Shown here one piece after another: positions 37,874-47,092 of a stretch of DNA of 64,000 nucleotides (position 1 is the stretch's first letter; each line of letters starts with the position of its first letter). Under the pieces are notes generated by a model, which was not told where the DNA came from, searched no databases, and saw only the letters and a program-made list of their open reading frames with translations. The stretch covers positions 1,054,001 through 1,118,000 of the forward strand of contig NC_014121.1 of the NCBI RefSeq assembly GCF_000025565.1, in the 5' to 3' direction. The stretch comes from Enterobacter cloacae subsp. cloacae ATCC 13047. Lineage in GTDB: Bacteria; Pseudomonadota; Gammaproteobacteria; Enterobacterales; Enterobacteriaceae. The position numbers and the translations under genes are program-made.

Positions 37874-38660
37874 AATCAAAAATAACGACAGCATCGGCAA
37901 AACACTGCTGGTGGTGCTGGTCCTGTGTCTGGTCTGTTCCATTGTGGTGGCTGGTTCTGCCGTGGGGTTAAAGCCGCGACAGCAGGAGCAGCGCGCGCTG
38001 GATAAACAGCGCAACATCCTGGCCGTCGCCGGGCTGATGCAGGAAGGGATGAGTGCAGACGATGTGTCGGCCGTCTTTGCTGAGCGCATCACCGCGCGTC
38101 TGGTGGATTTAAAAACGGGTCAACTGCTGGATAAAGATCCGGCGAAATATAACCAGGCGCTGGCATTAAAAGACCCGCAGATGAGCATGACGCTGGACGC
38201 ATCTCAGGATCCGGCGGGCATTAAGCGTCGCAGCAATCTGGCTGAAATCTACCTCGTACGTGATGAGCAAAAACAGGTGCAGGAAGTGGTGCTGCCCATC
38301 TACGGCAACGGCCTGTGGTCAATGATGTACGCCTTCGTGGCGCTTGATACGGATGGCCGCACCGTGAAAGGCATCACCTACTATGACCAGGGTGAAACGC
38401 CGGGGCTCGGTGGTGAAGTGGAGAACCCTAACTGGCGCGCGCAGTTTGTCGGGAAGAAAGTGCTCGACGACAGCGGAGCGCCTGCGCTGAAGGTGATGAA
38501 AGGGTCTGCGCGTCCTGACGATGTCTATGCTGTTGACGGGCTATCCGGGGCCACGCTCACCTCCAAAGGGGTGCAGCACAGTTTTGATTTCTGGATGGGC
38601 GAACTTGGTTTTGGTCCTTTCCTGAAAAATGTACGTGAAGGAGCGCTGAACCATGGCTGA
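37866..38660 (+). CDS. nqrC: Na+-NQR subunit C
   Basis: 264 residues from GTG 37866, preceded by GGAGGAAGG and giving the expected [12 protein letters not shown] opening; longer upstream starts would run through nqrB. One N-terminal membrane helix ([17 protein letters not shown]) anchors a periplasmic domain with the flavinylation motif [10 protein letters not shown], Thr230 carrying FMN. It overlaps nqrD by 8 bp. Confidence 0.95.
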   Translation: MAEIKNNDSIGKTLLVVLVLCLVCSIVVAGSAVGLKPRQQEQRALDKQRNILAVAGLMQEGMSADDVSAVFAERITARLVDLKTGQLLDKDPAKYNQALALKDPQMSMTLDASQDPAGIKRRSNLAEIYLVRDEQKQVQEVVLPIYGNGLWSMMYAFVALDTDGRTVKGITYYDQGETPGLGGEVENPNWRAQFVGKKVLDDSGAPALKVMKGSARPDDVYAVDGLSGATLTSKGVQHSFDFWMGELGFGPFLKNVREGALNHG

Positions 38661-39291
38661 TACGGGTGAACTGAAAGAAGTTAAAAAGGTGCTGATTGGC
38701 CCACTTTTAGCCAATAACCCGATAACGCTGCAGGTGCTGGGTGTGTGTTCAGCCCTGGCGGTGACCACCAAGCTGGAAACGGCGGTGGTGATGACGCTGG
38801 CAGTAACGCTGGTAACCGCGTTTTCCAGCATGTTTATCTCGATGATCCGCCACCATATCCCCAACAGCGTGAGGATCATCGTGCAGATGGCGATCATCGC
38901 CTCGCTGGTGATCGTGGTCGATCAGCTGCTGCGAGCCTTTGCCTATGAAATATCGAAACAGCTTTCGGTATTTGTGGGCCTGATTATCACCAACTGTATC
39001 GTGATGGGACGTGCAGAAGGCTATGCCATGAAAATGCCCCCGCTGGCGAGCTTTATGGACGGCATCGGCAACGGCCTCGGCTACGGCGTGATCCTGCTGT
39101 CCGTAGGGTTCCTGCGTGAGTTGATTGGCAGCGGTAAGCTGTTTGGCATCACGGTGCTGGACACGGTACAGAACGGCGGCTGGTATCTGCCAAACGGCCT
39201 GTTCCTGCTGGCTCCAAGCGCATTTTTCATTATCGGTTTGCTGATCTGGCTGATTCGTACCCTGAAGCCAGAACAGCAGGAAAAGGAGTAA
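38653..39291 (+). CDS. nqrD: Na+-NQR subunit D
   Basis: 212 residues, six membrane helices of the RnfE/NqrD family ([35 protein letters not shown]). NCIVMGRAE holds the conserved cysteine that, with NqrE, ligates the intramembrane iron centre. It overlaps nqrC by 8 bp and lies 6 bp before nqrE. Confidence 0.96.
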   Translation: MADTGELKEVKKVLIGPLLANNPITLQVLGVCSALAVTTKLETAVVMTLAVTLVTAFSSMFISMIRHHIPNSVRIIVQMAIIASLVIVVDQLLRAFAYEISKQLSVFVGLIITNCIVMGRAEGYAMKMPPLASFMDGIGNGLGYGVILLSVGFLRELIGSGKLFGITVLDTVQNGGWYLPNGLFLLAPSAFFIIGLLIWLIRTLKPEQQEKE

Positions 39292-39297
39292 CCGACA

Positions 39298-39894
39298 ATG
39301 GCTCATTACCTGAGTTTATTTGTGCGCGCGGTGTTTGTTGAAAACATGGCGCTCGCGTTCTTCCTCGGCATGTGTACGTTCCTTGCCGTGTCCAAAAAGG
39401 TATCGACAGCATTTGGCCTGGGCATAGCGGTTACCGTGGTGCTTGGCCTGTCGGTGCCGATCAACAACCTGGTGTACAACTTTGTCCTGCGCGACAGCGC
39501 GCTGGTGGAGGGGGTGGATCTCAGCTTCCTGAACTTCATCACCTTTATCGGTGTGATTGCGGCGCTGGTGCAAATCCTTGAGATGATCCTTGATAAATAT
39601 TTCCCGTCACTCTACAACGCGCTGGGGATCTTCCTGCCGTTGATCGCGGTGAACTGCGCCATCTTCGGTGGCGTCTCGTTTATGGTTCAGCGTGATTACA
39701 ACTTCAGCGAATCAATTGTGTATGGTTTCGGCTCCGGGATCGGCTGGATGCTGGCTATCGTCACCATGGCGGGGATCCGCGAAAAAATGAAATATGCCAA
39801 CGTGCCTGCAGGCCTGCGTGGCTTAGGGATCACCTTTATCACCACCGGTCTCATGGCGCTGGGCTTTATGTCCTTCTCCGGTGTGCAGCTATAA
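39298..39894 (+). CDS. nqrE: Na+-NQR subunit E
   Basis: 198 residues, six helices of the RnfA/NqrE family: [22 protein letters not shown] and [21 protein letters not shown] contain the conserved cysteines of the intramembrane iron site shared with NqrD. Opposed topology to NqrD is known for this pair. Confidence 0.96.
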   Translation: MAHYLSLFVRAVFVENMALAFFLGMCTFLAVSKKVSTAFGLGIAVTVVLGLSVPINNLVYNFVLRDSALVEGVDLSFLNFITFIGVIAALVQILEMILDKYFPSLYNALGIFLPLIAVNCAIFGGVSFMVQRDYNFSESIVYGFGSGIGWMLAIVTMAGIREKMKYANVPAGLRGLGITFITTGLMALGFMSFSGVQL

Positions 39895-39904
39895 GGGCTA
39901 ACTG

Positions 39905-41128
39905 ATGGAAATTATGCTTGGCGTGGCGATGTTCACGCTGATTGTACTGGTGCTGTCGGGGTTGATTCTGGTGGCGCGTGCGAAGCTGGTGAATTCCGGC
40001 GATGTCATTATCGATATCAACGATGAACCGCAAAACCAGATCCGCACGCCAGCCGGCGATAAACTGCTGAATACGCTTGCTGGCAACGGCATCTTCGTCT
40101 CTTCGGCCTGCGGCGGCGGTGGCTCCTGTGGGCAGTGCCGCGTAAAGGTGAAAGAGGGTGGTGGCGATATTCTGCCCACTGAACTGTCGCACATCACCAA
40201 GCGTGAGGCGAAAGAGGGCTGCCGTCTGGCCTGTCAGGTCGCGGTGCGCCAGAACATGAAAATTGAACTGCCGGAGGAGATTTTCGGCGTTAAAAAATGG
40301 GAATGCGAAGTTATCTCCAACGATAACAAAGCCACCTTTATCAAAGAGCTTAAACTGCGGGTGCCTGAAGGAGAGAGCGTTCCGTTCCGGGCGGGGGGGT
40401 ATATCCAGATTGAATGTCCGGAGCACACCGTAGCCTATGCTGACTTCGACGTGCCTGATGAATACCGTGCCGACTGGGATAAATTCAACCTCTTCCGCTT
40501 TGTCTCTGAGGTTAAAGAGCCCGCGCTTCGTGCTTACTCCATGGCGAACTACCCGGAAGAGAAGGGTATCATCATGCTTAACGTGCGTATCGCCACGCCG
40601 CCGCCAGCGGTACCGCATGCGCCGCCGGGCATCATGTCATCGTATATCTGGTCATTAAAACCGGGCGACAAGGTGACCATCTCCGGCCCGTTTGGCGAGT
40701 TCTTTGCGAAAGAGACCGATGCCGAAATGGTATTTATCGGCGGTGGTGCAGGTATGGCGCCGATGCGTTCGCACATTTTCGACCAGCTCAAGCGGCTTGG
40801 CAGTCAGCGTAAAATCAGCTTCTGGTACGGGGCGCGTTCGCTGCGTGAGATGTTCTATGACGATGAGTTCGAACAGCTGGCGCGTGAAAACCCTAACTTC
40901 ACCTTCCATGTGGCGCTCTCCGATCCGCAGCCGGAAGATAACTGGACCGGCCATACGGGCTTCATCCACAACGTGCTGTATGAAAACTACCTCAAACAGC
41001 ATCCTGCGCCGGAAGACTGCGAGTTTTATATGTGTGGTCCGCCAGTGATGAACGCCGCCGTGATCAAGATGCTTAAAGATCTGGGCGTGGAAGATGAGAA
41101 CATCCTGCTGGATGATTTTGGAGGCTGA
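39905..41128 (+). CDS. nqrF: Na+-NQR subunit F, NADH-oxidising
   Basis: 407 residues: an N-terminal membrane helix ([19 protein letters not shown]), a plant-type [2Fe-2S] domain ([16 protein letters not shown] with a later Cys in GCRLACQV), an FAD domain ([12 protein letters not shown]) and an NADH domain ([27 protein letters not shown]). It takes electrons from NADH. Its stop overlaps the nqrM start by 1 bp. Confidence 0.96.
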   Translation: MEIMLGVAMFTLIVLVLSGLILVARAKLVNSGDVIIDINDEPQNQIRTPAGDKLLNTLAGNGIFVSSACGGGGSCGQCRVKVKEGGGDILPTELSHITKREAKEGCRLACQVAVRQNMKIELPEEIFGVKKWECEVISNDNKATFIKELKLRVPEGESVPFRAGGYIQIECPEHTVAYADFDVPDEYRADWDKFNLFRFVSEVKEPALRAYSMANYPEEKGIIMLNVRIATPPPAVPHAPPGIMSSYIWSLKPGDKVTISGPFGEFFAKETDAEMVFIGGGAGMAPMRSHIFDQLKRLGSQRKISFWYGARSLREMFYDDEFEQLARENPNFTFHVALSDPQPEDNWTGHTGFIHNVLYENYLKQHPAPEDCEFYMCGPPVMNAAVIKMLKDLGVEDENILLDDFGG

Positions 41129-41334
41129 TGATGCTGACGTTTCTGGCAACCTTCGCGGTCTTTGTACTGGTCATATTCGGCATGTCGTTAGGCTGGATCA
41201 TCAAGCGCAAAAGCATTCAGGGCAGCTGCGGTGGGATCTCGTCCATTGGCATGGAAAAAGTCTGCGACTGCCCGGAACCGTGCGATGCCCGTAAAAAAAG
41301 GATGGCGCGGGAGCAGCAGCGCCGAATTTTGTAA
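41128..41334 (+). CDS. nqrM: NqrM, maturation factor for Na+-NQR
   Basis: 68 residues (DUF539 family): one membrane helix (FLATFAVFVLVIFGMSLGWII) then a cysteine cluster GSCGGISS and CDCPEPC. NqrM is thought to deliver iron to the NqrD/NqrE centre. It directly follows nqrF. Two adjacent ATGs (41128, 41131) are possible starts. No apbE flavin transferase lies between nqrF and nqrM. Confidence 0.92.
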   Translation: MMLTFLATFAVFVLVIFGMSLGWIIKRKSIQGSCGGISSIGMEKVCDCPEPCDARKKRMAREQQRRIL

Positions 41335-41352
41335 ATCGCGACGTAACGATAA

Positions 41353-41380
41353 CAGCAGGCCGCATTATTGCGGCCTGCTG
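41353..41380. terminator. Convergent hairpin after nqrM
   Basis: CAGCAGGCCGC (41353-41363) and GCGGCCTGCTG (41370-41380) are perfect 11-bp arms around ATTATT, between the ends of nqrM (plus) and the GDPD-like gene (minus). T-tracts are weak on both sides. Confidence 0.6.
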
Positions 41381-41382
41381 GC

Positions 41383-42246
41383 TTATTTAGCCCATGCTTT
41401 TGCGGCGGCGGGCGAGTCGACCATCACCGCATCCGCCTGCAGCGCCTCTGCCTTTTTATAATCTTCGGCGGTGTTCACGCCCAGCAAGATAACGTGACTG
41501 TTGCCCTGCGAGCGGAAACAGCCCATGGATTCTTTATCCCATGTGAGGGTTGAGCGGGACACCCCTTCACCAAGGGTAAATTTCTCAACCACGTCAACGG
41601 TTCTGTTCAGCTCTAGCGCGTACCAGTACTCCTGCATCGTCTGATCTGGTGGCAGGCACTGATGGCTCAGCGATACCGTTACCAGCCTGGAGCGCGTTTC
41701 ACTTCGGGTAACAAAGCGTGGGATTGCTGCCGGAAGCGAGGCAAGATAACGGTCCTCAGTAGAATAAACCCTCACCCGCCCCAGACTCTGGGTCTCATTA
41801 AGCACCGCAAGAAGCGCTTTTCCCATCGTGGCCGGATCGGCGTCAGGTGATTTGATATCAATATAAAACCGGGTTTGTGGCCAGGTTTCCAGCACGCTTT
41901 TCAGGGTGGGGATCGTCACCCCTTTGCCACGCCAGGGATGGGTTTCACCGCCCCAGCTCCAGCCAGCGTCAACTGCCGATAACTCCGCAAGCGTGTAGTC
42001 CGAGATTTTGCCTGTTTTGTTCGTCAGCGCTTTTAAATCAGAAGGACGATACAGGACCGGAACGCCATCTTTACTGAGCTGCACGGTTATCCAGACTGCC
42101 TGAGCCTGATTCTCTAAGGCCAGTTTGATCGCTTGTACTGTGTTTTCTGGCGCATCGGCTGTTCCGCCCCGGTGGGCAACGATCTGTGGGCCAGCGTAGC
42201 TCGTTCCCGTCACGAGCAGCAGAGAGAGCGCGAGTATTTTTCTCAT
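41383..42246 (-). CDS. Secreted GDPD-fold protein with degenerate metal site
   Basis: 287 residues with signal peptide MRKILALSLLLVTGTSYAG. The opening IVAHRGGTADAPENTVQAI and the central KDGVPVLYRPSDLKALTNKTGKI follow the glycerophosphodiester phosphodiesterase fold. However, where active enzymes have the metal-binding Glu-x-Asp (IELDV type) this protein has ITVQL, and where they have His-Asp (VVFHDD type) it has YRPSD. HRG and ENT are kept. Either it uses an altered site or it has become non-catalytic. Periplasmic. Its promoter region is shared divergently with dinB. Confidence 0.75.
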   Translation of the reverse strand: MRKILALSLLLVTGTSYAGPQIVAHRGGTADAPENTVQAIKLALENQAQAVWITVQLSKDGVPVLYRPSDLKALTNKTGKISDYTLAELSAVDAGWSWGGETHPWRGKGVTIPTLKSVLETWPQTRFYIDIKSPDADPATMGKALLAVLNETQSLGRVRVYSTEDRYLASLPAAIPRFVTRSETRSRLVTVSLSHQCLPPDQTMQEYWYALELNRTVDVVEKFTLGEGVSRSTLTWDKESMGCFRSQGNSHVILLGVNTAEDYKKAEALQADAVMVDSPAAAKAWAK

Positions 42247-42371
42247 GAATTTATATCCTTATTCACATAAAAAATTAATATATACAACAAGTTACGTGTT
42301 ATTTTTTGTATCATATTTTTATGACAAATAAGAGAAGGTAAATCTGCTGTCGCATTTTTTAGACTTTGATA

Positions 42372-42391
42372 TACTGTATATAAATACATGT
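42372..42391 (+). promoter_or_regulatory. LexA-type SOS box upstream of dinB
   Basis: TACTGTATATAAATACATGT (42372-42391) has the CTGT half (42374-42377), eight AT-rich bases, then ACAT where the consensus has ACAG. It is 12 bp upstream of the dinB ATG, the position expected for SOS repression. Confidence 0.7.
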
Positions 42392-42403
42392 GTGGTGGTC
42401 GTG

Positions 42404-43462
42404 ATGCGCAAAATAATCCATGTCGATATGGACTGTTTTTTTGCCGCAGTGGAGATGCGTGACAACCCGGCGCTGCGGGATATTCCTATTGCCATTGGCG
42501 GTAGCCGTGTCCAGCGCGGTGTAATCAGCACCGCCAACTATCCTGCGCGCAAATTTGGCGTGCGCAGCGCCATGCCTACCGCCATGGCGCTTAAGCTTTG
42601 TCCTCATCTCACGCTTTTACCCGGTCGCTTTGAGGCGTACAAAGAAGCGTCCCTGCATATCCGCGAAATCTTCTCTCGCTACACCTCACTGATTGAACCT
42701 CTGTCGCTGGACGAAGCTTATCTTGATGTCACCGACAGCGTACACTGTCACGGCTCCGCGACGCTGATGGCGCAGGAGATCCGCCGGACTATCTTCCAGG
42801 AACTGAATCTGACCGCGTCGGCAGGTGTCGCACCGGTGAAATTCCTCGCCAAAATAGCGTCCGATCTCAACAAGCCCGACGGCCAGTACGTTATTACCCC
42901 GGAAGAGGTCCCGGCGTTTTTAAAAACGCTGCCGCTCGGCAAAATCCCGGGCGTAGGCAAAGTCTCTGCGGCAAAGCTGGAAAGCATGGGGCTGCGAACC
43001 TGCGAAGATGTACAGCGCAGCGATTTAGCCATGCTGCTTAAACGCTTCGGAAAATTTGGCCGCGTGCTGTGGGAGCGCAGTCAGGGGATAGACGAGCGCA
43101 GTGTCAGCAGCGAGCGGCTGCGAAAGTCGGTCGGGGTTGAACGCACACTGATTGAAGATATTCATGACTGGTCTGAATGCGAAACCATCATTACGGAGCA
43201 GCTCTATCCTGAGCTGGAACGGCGCTTAATCAAGGTCAAACCGGACCTGCTGATTGCCCGTCAGGGCGTGAAGCTTAAGTTCAATGATTTTCAGCAGACG
43301 ACTCAGGAGCATGTCTGGCCGCGCCTGAATAAAGAGGATCTCATCGCGACGGCGAAAAAGGCCTGGGATGAACGTCGGGGCGGGCGAGGGGTCAGGCTGG
43401 TGGGGTTACACGTTACCTTGCTAGATCCGCAGCTGGAACGACAGCTGGTATTGGGATTGTAA
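42404..43462 (+). CDS. dinB: DNA polymerase IV
   Basis: 352 residues from ATG 42404 ([20 protein letters not shown], identical opening to E. coli DinB; an in-frame GTG at 42392 is unlikely). Y-family polymerase with catalytic Asp8, Asp103 and Glu104 (SLDEAYLD). The C-terminus ends QLVLGL, the beta-clamp-binding motif. It performs translesion synthesis during SOS; a LexA-like box lies upstream. In E. coli yafN-yafO-yafP follow; here an insertion sequence and then pepD follow. Confidence 0.96.
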   Translation: MRKIIHVDMDCFFAAVEMRDNPALRDIPIAIGGSRVQRGVISTANYPARKFGVRSAMPTAMALKLCPHLTLLPGRFEAYKEASLHIREIFSRYTSLIEPLSLDEAYLDVTDSVHCHGSATLMAQEIRRTIFQELNLTASAGVAPVKFLAKIASDLNKPDGQYVITPEEVPAFLKTLPLGKIPGVGKVSAAKLESMGLRTCEDVQRSDLAMLLKRFGKFGRVLWERSQGIDERSVSSERLRKSVGVERTLIEDIHDWSECETIITEQLYPELERRLIKVKPDLLIARQGVKLKFNDFQQTTQEHVWPRLNKEDLIATAKKAWDERRGGRGVRLVGLHVTLLDPQLERQLVLGL

Positions 43463-43486
43463 AAAGGCCAGTGGCGCGACGTTGTT

Positions 43487-43503
43487 CACCCTCTCCCTTT
43501 GGG
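43487..43503. repeat. REP-like element, left part, split by an insertion sequence
   Basis: CACCCTCTCCCTTTGGG at 43487-43503 continues at 44783-44810 (CCCTTTGGGAGAGGGCTGG and GGTGAGGGT) once the insertion sequence and one copy of the duplicated CCCTTTGGG are removed. The rebuilt palindrome matches the element at 29277-29313. Confidence 0.75.
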
Positions 43504-43583
43504 CTGAGGGTTCCCCAGAAAAATGAAAAGCACGATGAAGTGTGATCTACTGGTTGCGCTAACAAATCAGAAGAGACCTCATC

Positions 43584-44759
43584 GTGCCTTTACAGACAGT
43601 CTGCCAGAAATTTTTCTCCGCGTCTTTACCGGACGTTCACAGCTTCCGGATTAATGTCCTTGTTTCCATGGCCGTTGCCCTCACGCACGGTGCGGATCTG
43701 ACCCTGACCAGCCTTGGTCGCTCTCTTCCCGGCAGGGCGCACGTCAAAAATAAAATTAAACGTGTTGACCGTGCCCTGGGTAATACCGCCCTTCACCGGG
43801 ATATTCCCCGTATTCAGCACCTGCTCACACATACCATCACCTCCCTGATGCCCTTCTGTGTGATTGCTGTCGACTGGACAGGCTGGCATGACAGGAACTG
43901 GTATCTTCTGCGGGCAAGCCTGGTCTGTAATGGTCGCTCACTGCCGCTTATGAGTGAGGTTGTCCCCGCAGAGCTGGCGCAGAACAGCGATGTACAGTGC
44001 CGCTTCCTTGACCGCCTGCATGATGCCATCCCGAAAGATAAAGCCGTCACCATCATTACGGATGCAGGCTTCCGGACAGACTGGTTCCGGCATGTCAGCC
44101 AGCTGGGCTGGAGCTTCACCGGCAGGGTCAGGGGCTGCATCAGCTTCCGGCTGGACGGAGATAAAAAATGGATGAAAATCAGTGAGCTTGAGGCTACCGG
44201 ACAACCGGTCTGCGTGGGTTACGGTGTCCTGTCCCGTAAACCACGAACGCCCTGTTACGGCCGGTTCTATCTGCATAAGCGCCCTGACGCAGGGCGTCAG
44301 GGAAAAGGGGGGATGCCGAAAACACAGCGGGAACACCGCAGTAGCGCGCGGGAGCCCTGGCTGCTGTTCAGTAATGCAGAGGGACTGGAGCCGCACCAGA
44401 TAATGGCCCTGTACAGCCGCAGAATGCAGATAGAACAAAACTTCCGGGACGACAAAAGTCCACGCTTCTGGTTCGGTCTGAGGCTGAGCCGGAGTCAGGG
44501 AAAAGGGCGACTGGAAGTGCTGAATATGGTCGCGGCAATGGCAAGCCTGGTGATGTGGCTGGCAGGTTACAGGGCAGAAAGGCAGTGTTTACACTGGCAC
44601 TATCAGGCAAGCAGCATCAGGCACAGACGGGTTCTGTCATACCTGAGTCTGGCAGAAGAAGTCATCCGGCATGAGCCCGGGAAAGTAAGACGCCTGAATA
44701 TAGTTAACGAGATGAAAAAGCTAGGAAAAGAGTACAGTAATATGGTCATGGTGACATGA
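43584..44759 (+). CDS. IS4-family (IS10 group) transposase
   Basis: 391 residues, slightly shorter than the 402 of IS10 transposase. DDE residues are visible in VIAVDWTGWHDRN, TIITDAGFRTDWF and the Y-2-R-3-E-6-K motif YSRRMQIEQNFRDDK that defines the IS4 family. The start ATG/GTG region (GTGCCTTTACAG) follows the left inverted repeat by about 60 bp, as in IS10. No frameshift or stop interrupts it. Confidence 0.92.
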   Translation: MPLQTVCQKFFSASLPDVHSFRINVLVSMAVALTHGADLTLTSLGRSLPGRAHVKNKIKRVDRALGNTALHRDIPRIQHLLTHTITSLMPFCVIAVDWTGWHDRNWYLLRASLVCNGRSLPLMSEVVPAELAQNSDVQCRFLDRLHDAIPKDKAVTIITDAGFRTDWFRHVSQLGWSFTGRVRGCISFRLDGDKKWMKISELEATGQPVCVGYGVLSRKPRTPCYGRFYLHKRPDAGRQGKGGMPKTQREHRSSAREPWLLFSNAEGLEPHQIMALYSRRMQIEQNFRDDKSPRFWFGLRLSRSQGKGRLEVLNMVAAMASLVMWLAGYRAERQCLHWHYQASSIRHRRVLSYLSLAEEVIRHEPGKVRRLNIVNEMKKLGKEYSNMVMVT

Positions 44760-44770
44760 CCATATTACTG
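44735..44770 (+). repeat. Perfect 16-bp hairpin at the right end of the IS10-like element
   Basis: CAGTAATATGGTCATG (44735-44750) and CATGACCATATTACTG (44755-44770) around GTGA. It spans the transposase stop codon and runs into the right terminal repeat. It may end transposase transcription or shield the element from outside transcription. Confidence 0.75.
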
Positions 44771-44811
44771 GGGATCCCTCAGCCCTTTGGGAGAGGGCTG
44801 GGGTGAGGGTA

Positions 44812-46269
44812 TTACTTAGCAGGAATCGCTTTCAGCAGTTCAGTCAGCAGGGTCCAGTAATGGCCCACGCTTTCAATGTGAACCTGCTCATCCGGCGAGT
44901 GCGGCCCGGTAATGGTTGGCCCAATGGAGACCATATCCATGTTCGGGTACGGCTTCTTGAACAGACCACATTCCAGACCCGCGTGGATCACCTGAATGTT
45001 CGGGGTGCTGTTGAACAGACGCTGGTATGTTTCACGCACCAGTGCCATCACCGGAGAGCTTGCGTCCGGCTGCCAGCCTGGGTAGCTGCCTTTGGCAGAG
45101 GTTTTCGCTCCGGCCAGCGTGCCCAGAGATTCCAGCATGCTCACCACATACTCTTTACCTGTGTCGATAAGCGATCGGATCAGGCAGATGATCTCTGCGC
45201 TGTCGTCGCCCATGGTGACCACGCCCACGTTCAGAGAGGTTTCAACCACGCCTTTCGCGACGTCTGAGTTGCGGATCACGCCGTTTGGCGTCGCGTTTAA
45301 CAGCTGAATAAAGGTGTCACGAGACTGGCTGGTCAGAGCGGCTTTATCCGTGGACACGGACTCCAGCACTACGGTCAGGTTCTTCTCTTTCGCGGACAGT
45401 TCGTTTTTCAGGATATCCAGATAGACGCTGGAGAGCTTTTTCAGCTCGTCCGCTCTGGCAGCTGGAACGGCTACCGTCGCGAACGCTTCACGCGGGATTG
45501 CGTTGCGCAGCGTACCGCCGTTGAAATCGACCAGACGCAGGTCCAGATCAGCCGCGTGGCCCGCCAGGAAGCGTGCCAGCAGTTTGTTGGCGTTGCCCAG
45601 GCCTAAGTGAATATCACCGCCGGAGTGGCCGCCTTTCAGCCCTTTCAGCGTCAGCTTGAAGGTCTGGAAGCCAGCAGGCACCGCTTCACGGGAGAGCGGC
45701 AGGGTAGAGATAAAATCAATCCCGCCCGCGCAGCCCATGTAGATCTCGCCTTCTTCTTCAGAGTCGGTGTTGATCAGAATATCCGCCTGCAGCCAGTTCG
45801 CCTGCAGACCGAACGCACCGTCCATGCCCGCTTCTTCGGTCATGGTCAGCAGCACTTCCAGTGGACCGTGCTGAACGCTGTCGTCCGCCAGTACCGCCAG
45901 CGCAGAGGCCATACCGATACCGTTATCTGCACCCAGCGTGGTGCCGCGCGCTTTCACCCAGTCGCCGTCGATGTACGGCTGGATCGGGTCTTTCGTGAAG
46001 TCGTGAACGGTGTCGTTGTTTTTCTGTGGCACCATGTCCAGGTGCGCCTGCAGCACAACCGGTTTACGGTTTTCCATGCCTGCGGTCGCCGGTTTGCGGA
46101 TCAGAATGTTGCCAACCTGGTCGCGTTCAGCGTGCAGACCTTTTTCCTTCGCCCAACCCATAATATGTTCGGCAAGCTGTTCTTCATGGTAAGACGGGTG
46201 TGGAATGGAGCAGATTTTGGCAAAAATATCCCACAGCGGCTGGGGAGATAATTGAGACAGTTCAGACAC
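44812..46269 (-). CDS. pepD: Cytosol non-specific dipeptidase PepD
   Basis: 485 residues from GTG 46269 (VSELSQLSPQPLWDIFAKIC, the established E. coli start, also GTG). M20/M28-type metallopeptidase: metal-site segments LQAHLDMVPQ, TTLGADNGIGMA and MTEEAGMDGAFGL. Hydrolyses a broad range of dipeptides including carnosine-like and Cys-Gly. It is normally preceded by gpt in opposite orientation, as here. Confidence 0.95.
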   Translation of the reverse strand: MSELSQLSPQPLWDIFAKICSIPHPSYHEEQLAEHIMGWAKEKGLHAERDQVGNILIRKPATAGMENRKPVVLQAHLDMVPQKNNDTVHDFTKDPIQPYIDGDWVKARGTTLGADNGIGMASALAVLADDSVQHGPLEVLLTMTEEAGMDGAFGLQANWLQADILINTDSEEEGEIYMGCAGGIDFISTLPLSREAVPAGFQTFKLTLKGLKGGHSGGDIHLGLGNANKLLARFLAGHAADLDLRLVDFNGGTLRNAIPREAFATVAVPAARADELKKLSSVYLDILKNELSAKEKNLTVVLESVSTDKAALTSQSRDTFIQLLNATPNGVIRNSDVAKGVVETSLNVGVVTMGDDSAEIICLIRSLIDTGKEYVVSMLESLGTLAGAKTSAKGSYPGWQPDASSPVMALVRETYQRLFNSTPNIQVIHAGLECGLFKKPYPNMDMVSIGPTITGPHSPDEQVHIESVGHYWTLLTELLKAIPAK

Positions 46270-46529
46270 GATAAGTCTCCTTGTCGATGCCCTGCAAAGC
46301 GAGTTGCAGGTCACAGGGTTAGCAGGTTAATAGTTACCACAAGTCAGGCTTGCGAGATGCAACTGAGAATACCACTTTCTCCGATGGCTGGTAGCATAAA
46401 GCATGTAAAAACTCAGGCAGAGGGCGCTAAACACTGGTTTTTAGTGCGTCAGATCTCTATAATCTCGCGCAACCTATTTCCCCCTCGAACACTTTTTAAG
46501 CCGTATAAAAACAGGCTGGGACACTTCAC

Positions 46530-46988
46530 ATGAGCGAAAAATACGTCGTCACCTGGGACATGTTGCAGATCCACGCACGCAAACTGGCCGCGCGTCTGAT
46601 GCCTTCTGAACAGTGGAAAGGCATTATTGCCGTTAGCCGTGGCGGTCTGGTACCGGGGGCGCTGCTGGCCCGTGAGCTGGGTATTCGTCATGTCGATACC
46701 GTCTGCATTTCCAGCTATGACCACGACAACCAGCGTGAGCTGAAAGTGCTGAAACGCGCGGAAGGCGACGGTGAAGGTTTCATCGTTATTGATGACCTGG
46801 TGGATACCGGTGGTACCGCGGTGGCTATCCGCGAAATGTACCCAAAAGCACACTTCGTCACCATCTTTGCGAAACCGGCGGGCCGCCCACTGGTTGATGA
46901 TTACGTGATTGATATTCCACAGGATACCTGGATTGAACAGCCATGGGACATGGGCGTGGTCTTCGTACCGCCTATTTCCGGCCGTTAA
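46530..46988 (+). CDS. gpt: Xanthine-guanine phosphoribosyltransferase
   Basis: 152 residues, identical length to E. coli Gpt. The PRPP-binding loop is [13 protein letters not shown] and the purine-site C-terminus ends [10 protein letters not shown]. Salvages guanine and xanthine using PRPP. Followed by an intrinsic terminator. Confidence 0.96.
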   Translation: MSEKYVVTWDMLQIHARKLAARLMPSEQWKGIIAVSRGGLVPGALLARELGIRHVDTVCISSYDHDNQRELKVLKRAEGDGEGFIVIDDLVDTGGTAVAIREMYPKAHFVTIFAKPAGRPLVDDYVIDIPQDTWIEQPWDMGVVFVPPISGR

Positions 46989-47008
46989 TTTCCGTACGTA
47001 ACTTTACA

Positions 47009-47038
47009 CGCCCGGCTATGCCGGGCGTTGTTCTTTTT
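47009..47038 (+). terminator. Intrinsic terminator after gpt
   Basis: CGCCCGGC (47009-47016) and GCCGGGCG (47020-47027) with a TAT loop, followed by TTGTTCTTTTT. Confidence 0.88.
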
Positions 47039-47092
47039 ATTCTGCCACGCGTTACAATGGACACTATATGACGTATCCATGGAGGCAACGCA

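Larger units (their letters stand above)
43504..44782 (+). mobile_element. IS10-like insertion sequence, IS4 family, complete
   Basis: 1279 bp. The ends begin CTGAGGG(T/A)TCCCCAG, 19 of 22 matching bases between the left end (43504-43525) and the reversed right end (44761-44782). They resemble IS10 ends (CTGAGAGATCCCC). Direct 9-bp target duplications CCCTTTGGG flank it (43495-43503 and 44783-44791), the length used by IS10. One transposase gene is inside. It looks intact and recent, since both duplications are perfect. Confidence 0.9.

Noticed and set aside
46270..46314. Longer PepD start at 46314
   Set aside because: The extra 15 residues have no counterpart in PepD, whereas GTG 46269 gives the known N-terminus.
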